A program made the position numbers and the translations under genes. The notes under the pieces are model-generated. The model was not told the DNA's origin. It saw nothing but the letters and a program-made list of their open reading frames with translations, and did not search any database. Shown here piece after piece: positions 16,449 through 24,628 of a DNA stretch of 30,854 nt. The first letter of the stretch is position 1, and the number at the start of each line of letters is the position of its first letter. This DNA comes from an uncultured bacterium (GTDB lineage Bacteria; Cyanobacteriota; Vampirovibrionia; Gastranaerophilales; Gastranaerophilaceae): positions 1-30,854 of the forward strand of contig CASELB010000104.1 in the NCBI GenBank assembly GCA_949288685.1, written 5' to 3'.

Positions 16449-17163
16449 AAATCAAATTTCCTATACCAACAATTGCTGCGGTTTCAGCTTTTAAAATAAG
16501 CCTGCCGAGAGTTACAAGCGGAAGATTTTGGGATTTAAACCAGTCAAATTCTCTGTCTGAAAATCCACCTTCCGGACCAATAAAAATAAGTACTCTGCCA
16601 TTTTCATTAATTGGATTTTGGTCTATAAACTCTTTTAAGGTTACATTTTCATTGCGCTCTGCAAAAACAATTACTTTATCAAACTCATCAAGCGGAATTT
16701 CCTCCAGCAATGTAACCCGCTCACAAACAGGAATATTAGCACGCTCACACTGTTTGGAAGCCTCAAACATAGTTTTCTGCCATTTTTCTGTTTTCGCGGC
16801 AGCCATATCTTTTGAAAGCGCGCAATTATCTGTATAAACCGGATATATTTTACTAACCCCTAATTCAGTAGCTTTTTCCACAAGCGTTAGCTGCGCATCA
16901 CTTCTTAACGGAGACTGCGCAATCGTTAAATCAAACGGCAGCCTGCGGGTTGATTTTTCTTTAGTAAGGATTTGCGCAAGGATTTCTGATTTTGTGATTG
17001 ATGTAATCCGGCATTTGTAAATGGTTTCATCTTCACAGCAAAGTTTTATCTCTTCACCGACTCTTGCACGAAGAGACTTTGCAATATGGTTATAATTGTC
17101 CTTATCCTTAATCGTTATTCTTTCACGGTCAATATCACCGGAATTAATAAAAAAATGCGGCAT
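16432..17163 (-). CDS. rsmE: 16S rRNA m3U1498 methyltransferase RsmE
   Basis: A SPOUT-class methyltransferase that modifies U1498 of 16S rRNA on the assembled 30S subunit. The 243-residue length is normal. Seen: the N-terminal PUA-like domain (HFFINSGDID..., HIAKSLRARVGEEI), the family motif QSPLRSDAQLTLVEKATELGV (K and E conserved) and the C-terminal trefoil knot IGPEGGFSDREF with LGRLILKAETA, where SAM binds. It begins 2 bp after the radA stop, so the two are coupled. Confidence 0.95.
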   Translation of the reverse strand: MPHFFINSGDIDRERITIKDKDNYNHIAKSLRARVGEEIKLCCEDETIYKCRITSITKSEILAQILTKEKSTRRLPFDLTIAQSPLRSDAQLTLVEKATELGVSKIYPVYTDNCALSKDMAAAKTEKWQKTMFEASKQCERANIPVCERVTLLEEIPLDEFDKVIVFAERNENVTLKEFIDQNPINENGRVLIFIGPEGGFSDREFDWFKSQNLPLVTLGRLILKAETAAIVGIGNLIYGYSK

Positions 17164-17165
17164 AA

Positions 17166-18533
17166 TTACTTCCCTGCCAATCCTTTATTAAATGCATCAA
17201 GCATATTCTTTACTTTTATTATCTCAATTCCCGAAATTTCTTTTGTTATATGATTTGACTGCGGAATAATAATACGTTTAAACCCGAGTTTTTGCGCTTC
17301 AATAATCCGTTTTTCAATATTACTGACCGCGCGTATTTCACCGGAAAGTCCGATTTCTCCGACAATAGCCGTATATCTGTCCATAATAATATCTCTTGCA
17401 CAGGTTGTAATTGCAAGCGCAATCCCTAAATCCGCAGCCGTTTCCGTTATATCCATTCCGCCTATAACATTAACATAAACATCCTGTTTGGAAAGGTTAA
17501 GCCCGACCCGTTTTTCAAGAACGGCAAGAATTTGATGTACTCTTCCGGTATCAACACCGTTTGCTATTCTTCTCGGGGTCGGATAAGGCGTTGTTCCGAC
17601 AAGAGCCTGAATTTCTACAAGCAGCGGACGAGAACCTTCATTTGTCACTATTGTTACACTGCCGGGCGCCTGAATACTGTCAATATCTTTTATAAATAAT
17701 TCACTCGGATTTGTAACCTCTCTTAAGCCGCTCTCTTCCATTTCAAAAATTCCGACTTCCGATGTGTTGCCAAAACGGTTTTTAATTGAACGCAATATTC
17801 TGTGGGATTTATATTTATCACCTTCAAACTGTATAACCGTATCAACCATGTGTTCAAGGACTTTAGGTCCTGCAATATTACCTTCTTTTGTAACATGACC
17901 GATAACAATTATTGCAATATTGGAACCCTTTGCAATACCGATAAGCGAGTTACAACACTCCCTAATCTGGCTGACACTCCCTGCCGAACTCTGAATATTA
18001 TCAGAGTATATTGCCTGAATACTGTCAATAATAACTAAATCAGGTCTGTGTTCTTCTATTCTGTGTTTAATTGCGTCTAAGTTAGTTTGTGAATAAATAT
18101 AAATATTATCAGACTTAACCCCAAGCCGCTCTGAACGCAATTTAATCTGGCTCAAAGATTCTTCTGCCGATATATACAAAACCTTACGTCCGTCATTAGA
18201 AAGAGAACCGCCCGTTTGCAAGAGAAGTGTTGATTTTCCGATTCCCGGGTCACCTGCAATAAGTATTACAGAGCCCTGAACAACACCACCTCCGAGAACC
18301 CTGTCAAACTCGGATATTTTAGTACTAAAACGTGTCTCCGCATTTGTTACAATATCATTAATCTTCATTGGCGGAATATCATCCGTTATTACAACATCTT
18401 TTTGCCTGGCAGCGGATCCGGTTATTTCCTCTACAAAACTTCCCCAAGAACCGCATTCCGGGCACCTGCCTAAATATCCGGCAGTCTCGTAACCGCACTG
18501 TTGACATACGTATTTTGATTTAACTTTAGCCAT
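17166..18533 (-). CDS. radA: DNA repair ATPase RadA (Sms)
   Basis: RadA, a RecA-like ATPase that drives branch migration during recombinational repair. The 455-residue product shows the N-terminal C4 zinc finger (CQQCGYETAGYLGRCPECGSW), Walker A GDPGIGKSTLL, Walker B LVIIDSIQ, the diagnostic KNRFG motif (KNRFGNTSEVGIFEM) and the C-terminal Lon-like S16 domain with GGMDITETAADLGIALA. First gene of the radA-rsmE-cca operon and divergent from der. It has no ribosome site; TAAAAT 6 nt before the ATG suggests a leaderless transcript. Confidence 0.96.
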   Translation of the reverse strand: MAKVKSKYVCQQCGYETAGYLGRCPECGSWGSFVEEITGSAARQKDVVITDDIPPMKINDIVTNAETRFSTKISEFDRVLGGGVVQGSVILIAGDPGIGKSTLLLQTGGSLSNDGRKVLYISAEESLSQIKLRSERLGVKSDNIYIYSQTNLDAIKHRIEEHRPDLVIIDSIQAIYSDNIQSSAGSVSQIRECCNSLIGIAKGSNIAIIVIGHVTKEGNIAGPKVLEHMVDTVIQFEGDKYKSHRILRSIKNRFGNTSEVGIFEMEESGLREVTNPSELFIKDIDSIQAPGSVTIVTNEGSRPLLVEIQALVGTTPYPTPRRIANGVDTGRVHQILAVLEKRVGLNLSKQDVYVNVIGGMDITETAADLGIALAITTCARDIIMDRYTAIVGEIGLSGEIRAVSNIEKRIIEAQKLGFKRIIIPQSNHITKEISGIEIIKVKNMLDAFNKGLAGK

Positions 18534-18539
18534 AGTTTA

Positions 18540-18545
18540 ATTTTA
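18540..18545 (-). promoter_or_regulatory. -10 box of the predicted leaderless radA promoter
   Basis: On the minus strand TAAAAT (18545-18540) is followed by TAAACT and then the ATG at 18533, the same 6-nt spacing as at der and alr. No clear -35 is visible. Confidence 0.55.
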
Positions 18546-18652
18546 ATACAAAATGACACAAACGAAAAATATTTAAAAATTCCAGTCATATATTTCTCTA
18601 TTTCTTTTTCAAAATTCATTATAATCCTCTTTATAGTATAATTCCGTCCTCT

Positions 18653-18680
18653 TTGTATTTATTTCTCTCTATGCTACAAT
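18653..18680 (+). promoter_or_regulatory. Promoter of der, predicted leaderless
   Basis: TTGTAT (18653-18658), 16 bp, TACAAT (18675-18680), preceded by TGC (extended -10). Six bases (TAATCT) then lead straight to the ATG at 18687, so the start of transcription is predicted at the ATG. The -35 and spacing match the grpE promoter, which has a normal leader. Confidence 0.65.
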
Positions 18681-18686
18681 TAATCT

Positions 18687-20021
18687 ATGAAAAGAAAACC
18701 AACTGTAGCAATCGTAGGACGCCCTAATGTAGGCAAATCAACCTTTGTAAACCGGCTTGTCGGACAAAGGCGCTCAATTGTCGATGATTTACCTGGTGTA
18801 ACCCGCGACAGGATTTATTTTGACTGTGAATGGCAGCACAAACCTTTTACGGTAATTGACACCGGCGGAATTATCCCGGGGGATGAAGATGAAATTATGC
18901 TCTCCATATTTGATCAGGCACAAATTGCCTGTGATGAAGCGGACAGAATTATTTTTCTTGTTGACGGGATGGAAGGCATAACTCCTGTTGATGAAGATAT
19001 TGCAAATATTCTCAGGCGCTCTAAAAAACCTGTGTTTCTTGCGGTTAACAAAACAGACTCTCCGTCACACTTTGCAAACGCAGCGGAATTCTATGCACTC
19101 TCTATGGGTGAGCCTGTTCCGGTCTCGGCACTACACGGTTCAGGCGGCGTCGGAGACTTGCTGGATATGGTTACGGAAGGTTTTGAAACAGACGAGATGT
19201 ATGAGCCGGAGAACACAATTAAAATTGCAATCGTAGGACGCCCGAATGCAGGCAAGTCCTCTATTGTAAACTCTCTGCTCGGCGAAAAACGTGTTATTGT
19301 TTCAGATATTTCCGGCACAACACGTGACAGTATTGACAGCAAAATTACTTACAATGATACTGAATTTACTATTATTGACACAGCAGGCATCAGAAAAAAA
19401 TCCAAAGTCGACTGGGGTGTAGAAAAGTTTGCGGTAGACCGTGCAATCCGTTCAATAAGGGAATGCGATATTGCGCTACTTGTAATCGACGCACTTGAAG
19501 GAATTTCAGATCAAGACAAAAAAATTGCGTCTGTTATAATTGAAGCCGGTAAAGGAATGATTGTTGCAATCAACAAATGGGATTTGGTCGAAGACAAAAA
19601 ATCCAATACAATAAACAAATTTGAACAAAAAATATCTAATGATATCCCTTTCCTGTCCTATATTCCGCGGATTTATATAAGTGCAGTTACAGGACAGCGT
19701 CTTACACAGATTTTTGATAAAACAAAAGAAATCTACGCAGAATGTACTAAACGCGTATCTACCGGACTTTTAAACAAGGTTATCAACGAGGCATACGCAC
19801 TTAATCCGCCTCAAACTGTCAAAAACAAACGGTTAAAAATATTATATACCACACAGGTTTCCGTTCAGCCGCCTGTCTTTGTTCTGTTTACAAACAACGG
19901 CGACCTCTTAAAAGACCATTACAAAAGATATCTTGAAAACAAACTTCGTGAAGCGTTTGGTTTTACCGGTACACCAATTAGAATTTCCGTACGCGAAAAA
20001 GCAAAAAATAAGGGGAATTAA
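18687..20021 (+). CDS. der: Ribosome biogenesis GTPase Der (EngA)
   Basis: Der, the essential tandem-GTPase needed for 50S subunit assembly. The 444-residue product has two G domains: the first with VAIVGRPNVGKSTFVN, DLPGVTRDR, DTGG and NKTD; the second with IAIVGRPNAGKSSIVN, DISGTTRDS, DTAGIRKKSK and NKWDLV. A C-terminal KH-like domain follows, with the NPPQTVKNKRLKILYTTQVS stretch. There is no ribosome site. Its stop overlaps the convergent gatD stop by 4 bp, leaving no terminator between them. Confidence 0.97.
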   Translation: MKRKPTVAIVGRPNVGKSTFVNRLVGQRRSIVDDLPGVTRDRIYFDCEWQHKPFTVIDTGGIIPGDEDEIMLSIFDQAQIACDEADRIIFLVDGMEGITPVDEDIANILRRSKKPVFLAVNKTDSPSHFANAAEFYALSMGEPVPVSALHGSGGVGDLLDMVTEGFETDEMYEPENTIKIAIVGRPNAGKSSIVNSLLGEKRVIVSDISGTTRDSIDSKITYNDTEFTIIDTAGIRKKSKVDWGVEKFAVDRAIRSIRECDIALLVIDALEGISDQDKKIASVIIEAGKGMIVAINKWDLVEDKKSNTINKFEQKISNDIPFLSYIPRIYISAVTGQRLTQIFDKTKEIYAECTKRVSTGLLNKVINEAYALNPPQTVKNKRLKILYTTQVSVQPPVFVLFTNNGDLLKDHYKRYLENKLREAFGFTGTPIRISVREKAKNKGN

Positions 20022-20743
20022 TACACCCTTCCAATAGCTTTTGCGTGCGCATCAAATTCTATTTTATCGTCCAACGGGGTCAGTTCCGATTCACCGTATT
20101 TTTTTTCAAGCGCAAGTTTTATTAAATAATCTGCAAAATGCGGGTTTTTAGGAAGAAATGAACCGTGCAGATAGGTTCCGAAAACATTTTTATATCTTCC
20201 TCCTTCGGTTTTATCTTCTCCGTTGTTGCCGTATCCTGTTGTTACGGTCGCAAGCGGTTTGGTTTCACCTCTTAAATATGTAAGTCCGCTGTGATTTTCA
20301 AACCCTACCAGCGTATCAGGCGTAACAAAATTCGTTTTGGCAGTAACATTCCCGATGAACCTTTTACTTCCGGCAATAGTGTATGCGTCTAAAAGTGAAA
20401 TTCCGGGTAGTCTGTCAGCATTATGTGGCTGATAGTACTCACCAAATAACTGATATCCGCCGCAAATCCCTAAGAATACACATCCGCTGTTCATTTCATC
20501 AGCCAAAAATTCTTTGTGTTTTTGAAGTTCAAACGCAACTTCGACCTGCTGTCTGTCCTGCCCTCCGCCTATAAAGTAAATATCATGACCGGTAATTTTA
20601 TCGCCCAAATTAATATTATCAATTTCAATTTCTATTCCGCGCCATTCACACCTTTTTTTCAGTGTAGTAACATTCCCGATATCTCCATATAAGTTTAATT
20701 GACGCGAATAAAGATGTCCGAGTTTTAATTTTCTTGAGTCCAT
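20018..20743 (-). CDS. gatD: GatD-like glutamine amidotransferase (lipid II amidation subunit)
   Basis: A 241-residue class I (CobB/CobQ-like) glutamine amidotransferase. In characterised systems GatD supplies ammonia from glutamine to MurT, which amidates D-iso-glutamate of lipid II. The catalytic Cys is C94 in LGICGGYQLFG and the His is H193 in YLHGSFLPKNP; C94 is the same position as in the staphylococcal enzyme. The N-terminal L-x-H-L-Y-x-x-x-x-N-x-Y-G-D pattern is typical of GatD. MurT, usually adjacent, is not in this window. AGAGGAG precedes the ATG, 8 bp after the mlaE stop. It could instead be another CobQ-like amidotransferase, but the pattern favours GatD. Confidence 0.85.
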   Translation of the reverse strand: MDSRKLKLGHLYSRQLNLYGDIGNVTTLKKRCEWRGIEIEIDNINLGDKITGHDIYFIGGGQDRQQVEVAFELQKHKEFLADEMNSGCVFLGICGGYQLFGEYYQPHNADRLPGISLLDAYTIAGSKRFIGNVTAKTNFVTPDTLVGFENHSGLTYLRGETKPLATVTTGYGNNGEDKTEGGRYKNVFGTYLHGSFLPKNPHFADYLIKLALEKKYGESELTPLDDKIEFDAHAKAIGRVY

Positions 20744-20751
20744 ATTCTCCT

Positions 20752-21483
20752 CTATAAATAGAAAATAAGATTGATTAAAAAATCAGCCACAAGCATATAA
20801 ATTGTAGATTTAATAGCCGCCTGAGTCGTTGAAAGTCCGACTTCCTTTGCACCGCCTTTTGTATTATACCCTTGAGTGGCGCAAACAAGCGCAACAAGTA
20901 TACCAAATACAAACCCTTTAAATATACTTATATAAAAGTCTCTGGTTGAAAGCCACCATTTAACAGATTCCCAGAAGCGCGCCGGATGAAGATCAATTGC
21001 AAGGTTAGAAACCCACATGCCGGCAATAAGCCCGATTACTTCAGCAATAATAACTGTCATTGGTATTGTAATACCTGCAGCAAGTATCCTCGGGGCGAAA
21101 TAATAACCTACAGGGTCAACTTTAAGAGTTTTAATTGCATCCACCTGAGATGTAACCTGCATATTAGCAATTTCAGCAGAAATTGCCGTCCCCGCCCTCG
21201 CACCGACAGCCAGTGCCGTAAAACCGGGAGCAATTTCTCTTAATAGGACTATTAAAAGTGTACCGCCAACATAGGTTTCCGCACCTGTCATAAGAAACTG
21301 TTTTGATATTTGTATTGTAATAACGGCAGATGTAATCGCTATTACCGCTAAAATTATCGGAAGAGAATTCCAGCTTATTGAAACAGCCTGTTCAAGAGCA
21401 TGGACAATACGCATTTTACCCGTGCAAATATATTTAACAGACGTTATTAAATTTTGAACACACTCGCCAAAAAATTTAATCAT
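20752..21483 (-). CDS. mlaE: MlaE-family lipid ABC-transporter permease
   Basis: Integral inner-membrane permease of the MlaE (DUF140) family, which moves phospholipids between inner and outer membranes in diderm bacteria and chloroplast-like systems. The 243-residue product has about five membrane segments and the family signature REIAPGFTALAVGARAGTAISAEIANMQVTSQVDAIKTL (residues ~87 onward), followed by DPVGYYFAPRILA. The start was placed at the ATG at 21483, which overlaps the ilvE stop as ATGATTAA (8 bp); a longer in-frame start inside ilvE gives an unlikely N-terminus. The ATPase (MlaF) and MCE protein (MlaD) are not nearby, so this permease is an orphan here. Confidence 0.92.
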   Translation of the reverse strand: MIKFFGECVQNLITSVKYICTGKMRIVHALEQAVSISWNSLPIILAVIAITSAVITIQISKQFLMTGAETYVGGTLLIVLLREIAPGFTALAVGARAGTAISAEIANMQVTSQVDAIKTLKVDPVGYYFAPRILAAGITIPMTVIIAEVIGLIAGMWVSNLAIDLHPARFWESVKWWLSTRDFYISIFKGFVFGILVALVCATQGYNTKGGAKEVGLSTTQAAIKSTIYMLVADFLINLIFYL

Positions 21484-22390
21484 ATACAGGTGTACACCAG
21501 TGTTTGTACTTCGGAACTCTGCCTTTAACAACTTCAAAATAAAGTGATTGAATTTGTTTTGTAATTTCACCGATTTTGCCGTTGCCGATTTTTCTGTGGT
21601 CAACGCTTTCAACATGTACAATTTGAGCGCCTGTACCACAGCAGAAGATTTCGTCAGCAACATAAAGTTCTGTTCTGTTAATCTTGCGTTCAATCACCTC
21701 TATACCCAAATCTTTTGCAAGTTCTTTAACCGTATTTCTTGTAACACCTTCCAATATATCTTCTGTTGTACTTGTAGTAATTAATTTTCCGTTAGATACA
21801 AGGTACATATTCATTGCAGAACCTTCCGTGACATCTCCGTTTTCCGATAAAACAAAAGCATCATCAAATCCTGCATTATGGGCATCAGTTTTAATAAGTG
21901 CCGCATTTGCGTAAGCACCGCTGACTTTTGCCCTCGGAGGAATTGCGTTATCACCGTTTCTTCTCCAGCTTGAAACACACATTTTCAAACCTTCATCATT
22001 TCCGAAATAGTTACCGAACGGCGTTGTAAAAATTAAGAATGAATCAGGATTATCATATAATCCGGGACCGACTTTGATTGCAGATTTATAAAGTGTCGGT
22101 CTTATATAAGTATCTTGTTTATAATTGTTTTTCTTTAATAATTCTTTTGTAATATTACAATATTCTTCTAATGTATAAGGAGAATCCATGTACATAATCT
22201 GTGCACTTCTGAGCATTCTTTCATAATGTTCTTTTACTCTGAACGCATACATCTGATCTTCTTCTTTGTTATAGTATGCTCTTATACCTTCAAATACGGA
22301 AGTTCCGTACAAAAAAGCATGTGTCCTTACAGGAATAGATGCTTCATCAGCCTTAACATACTTACCATTCATAAAAACGTATTCTGTCAT
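21476..22390 (-). CDS. ilvE: Branched-chain amino-acid aminotransferase
   Basis: Fold-type IV PLP enzyme that transfers amino groups between glutamate and branched-chain 2-oxo acids, the last step of Leu/Ile/Val synthesis. The 304-residue product shows GTSVFEGIRAYY, RPTLY, the PLP lysine K155 in PPRAKVSGAYAN, FDDAFVLSENGDVTEGSAMNMY and the C-terminal EIFCCGTGAQIVHVESVDHR. The start was placed at the ATG at 22390, with AAGGAGG before it and the canonical MTEYVFMNGKYV; a longer frame to 22459 lacks a ribosome site. It heads the ilvE-mlaE-gatD operon, divergent from alr. Confidence 0.93.
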   Translation of the reverse strand: MTEYVFMNGKYVKADEASIPVRTHAFLYGTSVFEGIRAYYNKEEDQMYAFRVKEHYERMLRSAQIMYMDSPYTLEEYCNITKELLKKNNYKQDTYIRPTLYKSAIKVGPGLYDNPDSFLIFTTPFGNYFGNDEGLKMCVSSWRRNGDNAIPPRAKVSGAYANAALIKTDAHNAGFDDAFVLSENGDVTEGSAMNMYLVSNGKLITTSTTEDILEGVTRNTVKELAKDLGIEVIERKINRTELYVADEIFCCGTGAQIVHVESVDHRKIGNGKIGEITKQIQSLYFEVVKGRVPKYKHWCTPVYD

Positions 22391-22409
22391 TATATCCTCC
22401 TTGAATTTA

Positions 22410-22421
22410 ATTATAATTATA
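22410..22421 (-). promoter_or_regulatory. Tandem -10 boxes upstream of ilvE
   Basis: Two TATAAT hexamers sit end to end on the minus strand (22421-22416 and 22415-22410). Either could serve ilvE, leaving a leader of under 20 nt with the AAGGAGG site. No good -35 was found. Confidence 0.4.
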
Positions 22422-22472
22422 CTATAAAAATTGAACATCAGATTAAAATATTTTATCAAGTATTTTTTTTAG

Positions 22473-22478
22473 TATAAT
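22473..22478 (+). promoter_or_regulatory. -10 box of the predicted leaderless alr promoter
   Basis: A perfect TATAAT is followed by TAAGAT and then the ATG at 22485. A start of transcription at the ATG is predicted, with no ribosome site. The -35 region is weak (TTTATC-like). Confidence 0.65.
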
Positions 22479-22484
22479 TAAGAT

Positions 22485-23600
22485 ATGGATATAAGAGAAT
22501 CAAACGCAAATATACACAGAGACGCCTGGGTAGAAGTTAATTTAAGCAGGCTTGCAAACAATATGGAACTAATCCGCAAAAGCCAACCGGCAGACAAAAA
22601 AATATTAGCGGTTATAAAAGCCGACGCATACGGGCACGGCGCAACAATGTGCGCACCTGTATTGCTGGCATCAGGCATTGATTATATCGGAGTTGCCTCT
22701 GTTGACGAAGGGTTGGATTTAAGAAAGGCAAAAATAAAAGCCCCTATCCTTGTCCTCGGCTCGGTTCCCGCCTGGGCAATTGAAACCGCCGCTAAAAATG
22801 ATATCCAAATTCCGCTTTTTACAGATGAACAATTAAAAGCATGTGAGGCTCTTTGCGCAAGACAAGGGACTAAAACTAAAGCACACATTAAACTTGATAC
22901 CGGTATGAACAGAATCGGCGTCTCAAAACAAAAAGCTCTTGAATTTATAAAACAGGTTAAATCCTCTCACGCTGTAGAATTAAACGGTATTTTTACACAC
23001 CTTGCCAATGCTGAAGACGAAGAAAAAACAAAAAAACAAATAGAAATATGGAATAATATAATTTCAAATATTGATACCACAGGGCTTATATTACACATAT
23101 TAAACACTGCCGGCTTAATGACCTACAATGTAAAATCAAATATGGTACGCGCAGGCATCGGACTGTACGGGTTGTATCCTGATTTAGCAGAATCAGCCCA
23201 AAAAATTGAAGGATTAAAGCCGATTATAGGGCTAAAAGGCAGAATAACCAATATTCATAATATCAAAGCCGGAGACGGAGTAAGTTACGGATATACATAT
23301 ATTGCAGACAAGGATACTAAAATTGCCACAATCCCGATAGGATATGCTGACGGCGTATCAAGAGGTTTGAGCAATAAAATATACGGCTCTTTAAACGGAC
23401 ATAAAATTAAACAGGTCGGGAACATCACAATGGATCAAATGATGTTCGATATTACCGGACTGGAAGCAAAAACCGGTGATATCATAGAACTTCTAAACGA
23501 TGATTTAACTGTTGATAACTGGGCTAATATCCTTAATACTATAAATTATGAATTAACTTGCAGACTAAAAGTCCGCTTACCGCGTGTTTATATAAGATAA
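22485..23600 (+). CDS. alr: Alanine racemase
   Basis: Fold-type III PLP enzyme that interconverts L- and D-alanine for peptidoglycan. The 371-residue product has the PLP lysine K45 in AVIKADAYGHG, the HIKLDTGMNRIGV strand, the FTHLANAEDE region, the second catalytic residue Y268 in GVSYGYTY, and PIGYADGVSRGLSNK. The length is typical. Its position next to ilvE-mlaE-gatD puts a second cell-wall gene near gatD. It has no ribosome site and a TATAAT box 6 nt before the ATG. Confidence 0.95.
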   Translation: MDIRESNANIHRDAWVEVNLSRLANNMELIRKSQPADKKILAVIKADAYGHGATMCAPVLLASGIDYIGVASVDEGLDLRKAKIKAPILVLGSVPAWAIETAAKNDIQIPLFTDEQLKACEALCARQGTKTKAHIKLDTGMNRIGVSKQKALEFIKQVKSSHAVELNGIFTHLANAEDEEKTKKQIEIWNNIISNIDTTGLILHILNTAGLMTYNVKSNMVRAGIGLYGLYPDLAESAQKIEGLKPIIGLKGRITNIHNIKAGDGVSYGYTYIADKDTKIATIPIGYADGVSRGLSNKIYGSLNGHKIKQVGNITMDQMMFDITGLEAKTGDIIELLNDDLTVDNWANILNTINYELTCRLKVRLPRVYIR

Positions 23601-23627
23601 TAAAAATGGGTCGGTAAATTCCGACCC
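23601..23627 (-). terminator. Hairpin terminating the minus-strand small gene
   Basis: GGGTCGG (23608-23614) and CCGACCC (23621-23627) form a 7-bp GC stem with a 6-nt loop. Read on the minus strand the stem is followed by ATTTTTATTATC, a terminator-like T-run. On the plus strand it lies just after the alr stop but has no T-run. So it supports a minus-strand transcript arriving from the 52-residue gene and may also slow readthrough from alr. Confidence 0.65.
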
Positions 23628-23674
23628 GGGGTAAATAATGAATTACACTTATTACATGAAAGGGGGAGAGGTTT

Positions 23675-23833
23675 TTACACCTTTTCAAGTTCAAAAAACT
23701 CTACTACAGTGTCCATAACATTTTCAAAAAAGAAATCTAATTCATATCCCAAATTACTATTTGTTTCGCTCACTGCCTTGTTCTCCTTTGCTAAATCGAC
23801 AATACTCATAAGTGCTTGCTCGTTAATCTGCAT
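23675..23833 (-). CDS. Small acidic protein of 52 residues, unknown function
   Basis: An ORF of 52 codons between alr and the SH3-like gene, opening MQINEQALMSIVDLAKENKA and closing with an aromatic, acidic tail (FFELEKV). It has a good ribosome site: AGGAAAGGA lies 7 nt before the ATG at 23833. The protein is rich in Glu and Phe, has no signal peptide or Cys, and is probably two helices. A hairpin with a T-run follows at 23601-23627. Together, RBS, coding frame and terminator suggest a real gene. No family was recognised. The 166 bp upstream (23834-23999) are AT-rich and hold no clear promoter. Confidence 0.55.
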   Translation of the reverse strand: MQINEQALMSIVDLAKENKAVSETNSNLGYELDFFFENVMDTVVEFFELEKV

Positions 23834-23999
23834 ATCATATCCTTTCCTATTTCATAGAGTTATTTGATATTATTATTAACGGCACTTTTTTTAAAAACTT
23901 TAGGATTTTATCAGGATATTTTACAAAACTTTACAATTAGGGTTTAAAAGACATAAACCGCTGCATTTTTAAATGGGCAGTAGTTTATAAGCCTTTATA

Positions 24000-24626
24000 C
24001 TACTTTATTTCAGGGAATGCGTAAATATTACCGTCAGCGCTGCGCCATTTTAAATAGCCGGTTTTAGGAGTTTTATCCATATCTAAGACCGAAACCAACG
24101 CCCAATTCCCGCGCAAAGCCGTCAGATTGATTTTCGTCGGATAGTTAATTCTGGAAACAACCTGTGCATCATCTTCAGGAGCAGATTTTAAAACTTTATA
24201 TTCGGACGGCAAGTCTTTCATAAGTTTCAGCCCGTACTTTCGCCCATACAGGTTATAAAAAGTCATCCAGGAACTGAACAAAAACGGATCGCTTAATTTA
24301 ATCCAGCCTGTTAAATTTTTATTTTTATCATACAGGACTTCAACCCATCCCTCACCGACATCGGTCACATACAGAAATGATAACTGCTTTTCCGGCACAA
24401 ACGCCGCAAAAACTCCGTCCGGCATATCAGCATTGTAATCTATTTTCAAACGAAACTTCTCTTTTGCATTATCCTGCGGAGCATCATAAACTCTGATTTC
24501 TCCTACCGTTTGATACACACCAAGCGCATTATCCGGTATTGAATTTGAATAGAACGGCATATAGTTTGCGTTTGCAGTAAGAGCCGCTATTATACAAATT
24601 AGAAGTGTCGCGATTTTTTTCTTCAT
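24000..24626 (-). CDS. Secreted SH3-like domain protein
   Basis: A 208-residue exported protein. It begins with a signal peptide (MKKKIATLLICIIAALTANA, likely cleaved before NYMPF). The first half resembles a bacterial SH3 fold: GEIRVYDAPQDNAKEKF, then GEGWVEVLYDKNKNLTGWIKLSDP. A second, similar unit follows, with SEYKVLKSAPEDDAQVV, LRGNWALVSVLDM and TGYLKWRSADG. SH3b-type domains usually bind peptidoglycan, so a cell-wall role in the periplasm is plausible. The ATG lies 2 bp after the pheT stop, suggesting cotranscription, though no functional link to tRNA charging is obvious. Exact family unknown. Confidence 0.7.
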   Translation of the reverse strand: MKKKIATLLICIIAALTANANYMPFYSNSIPDNALGVYQTVGEIRVYDAPQDNAKEKFRLKIDYNADMPDGVFAAFVPEKQLSFLYVTDVGEGWVEVLYDKNKNLTGWIKLSDPFLFSSWMTFYNLYGRKYGLKLMKDLPSEYKVLKSAPEDDAQVVSRINYPTKINLTALRGNWALVSVLDMDKTPKTGYLKWRSADGNIYAFPEIK

Positions 24627-24628
24627 AT

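Noticed and set aside
21484..21693. N-terminal extension of mlaE into ilvE
   Set aside because: The added residues are encoded in another frame of ilvE and lack membrane features; the ATG at 21483 gives the standard family start and length.
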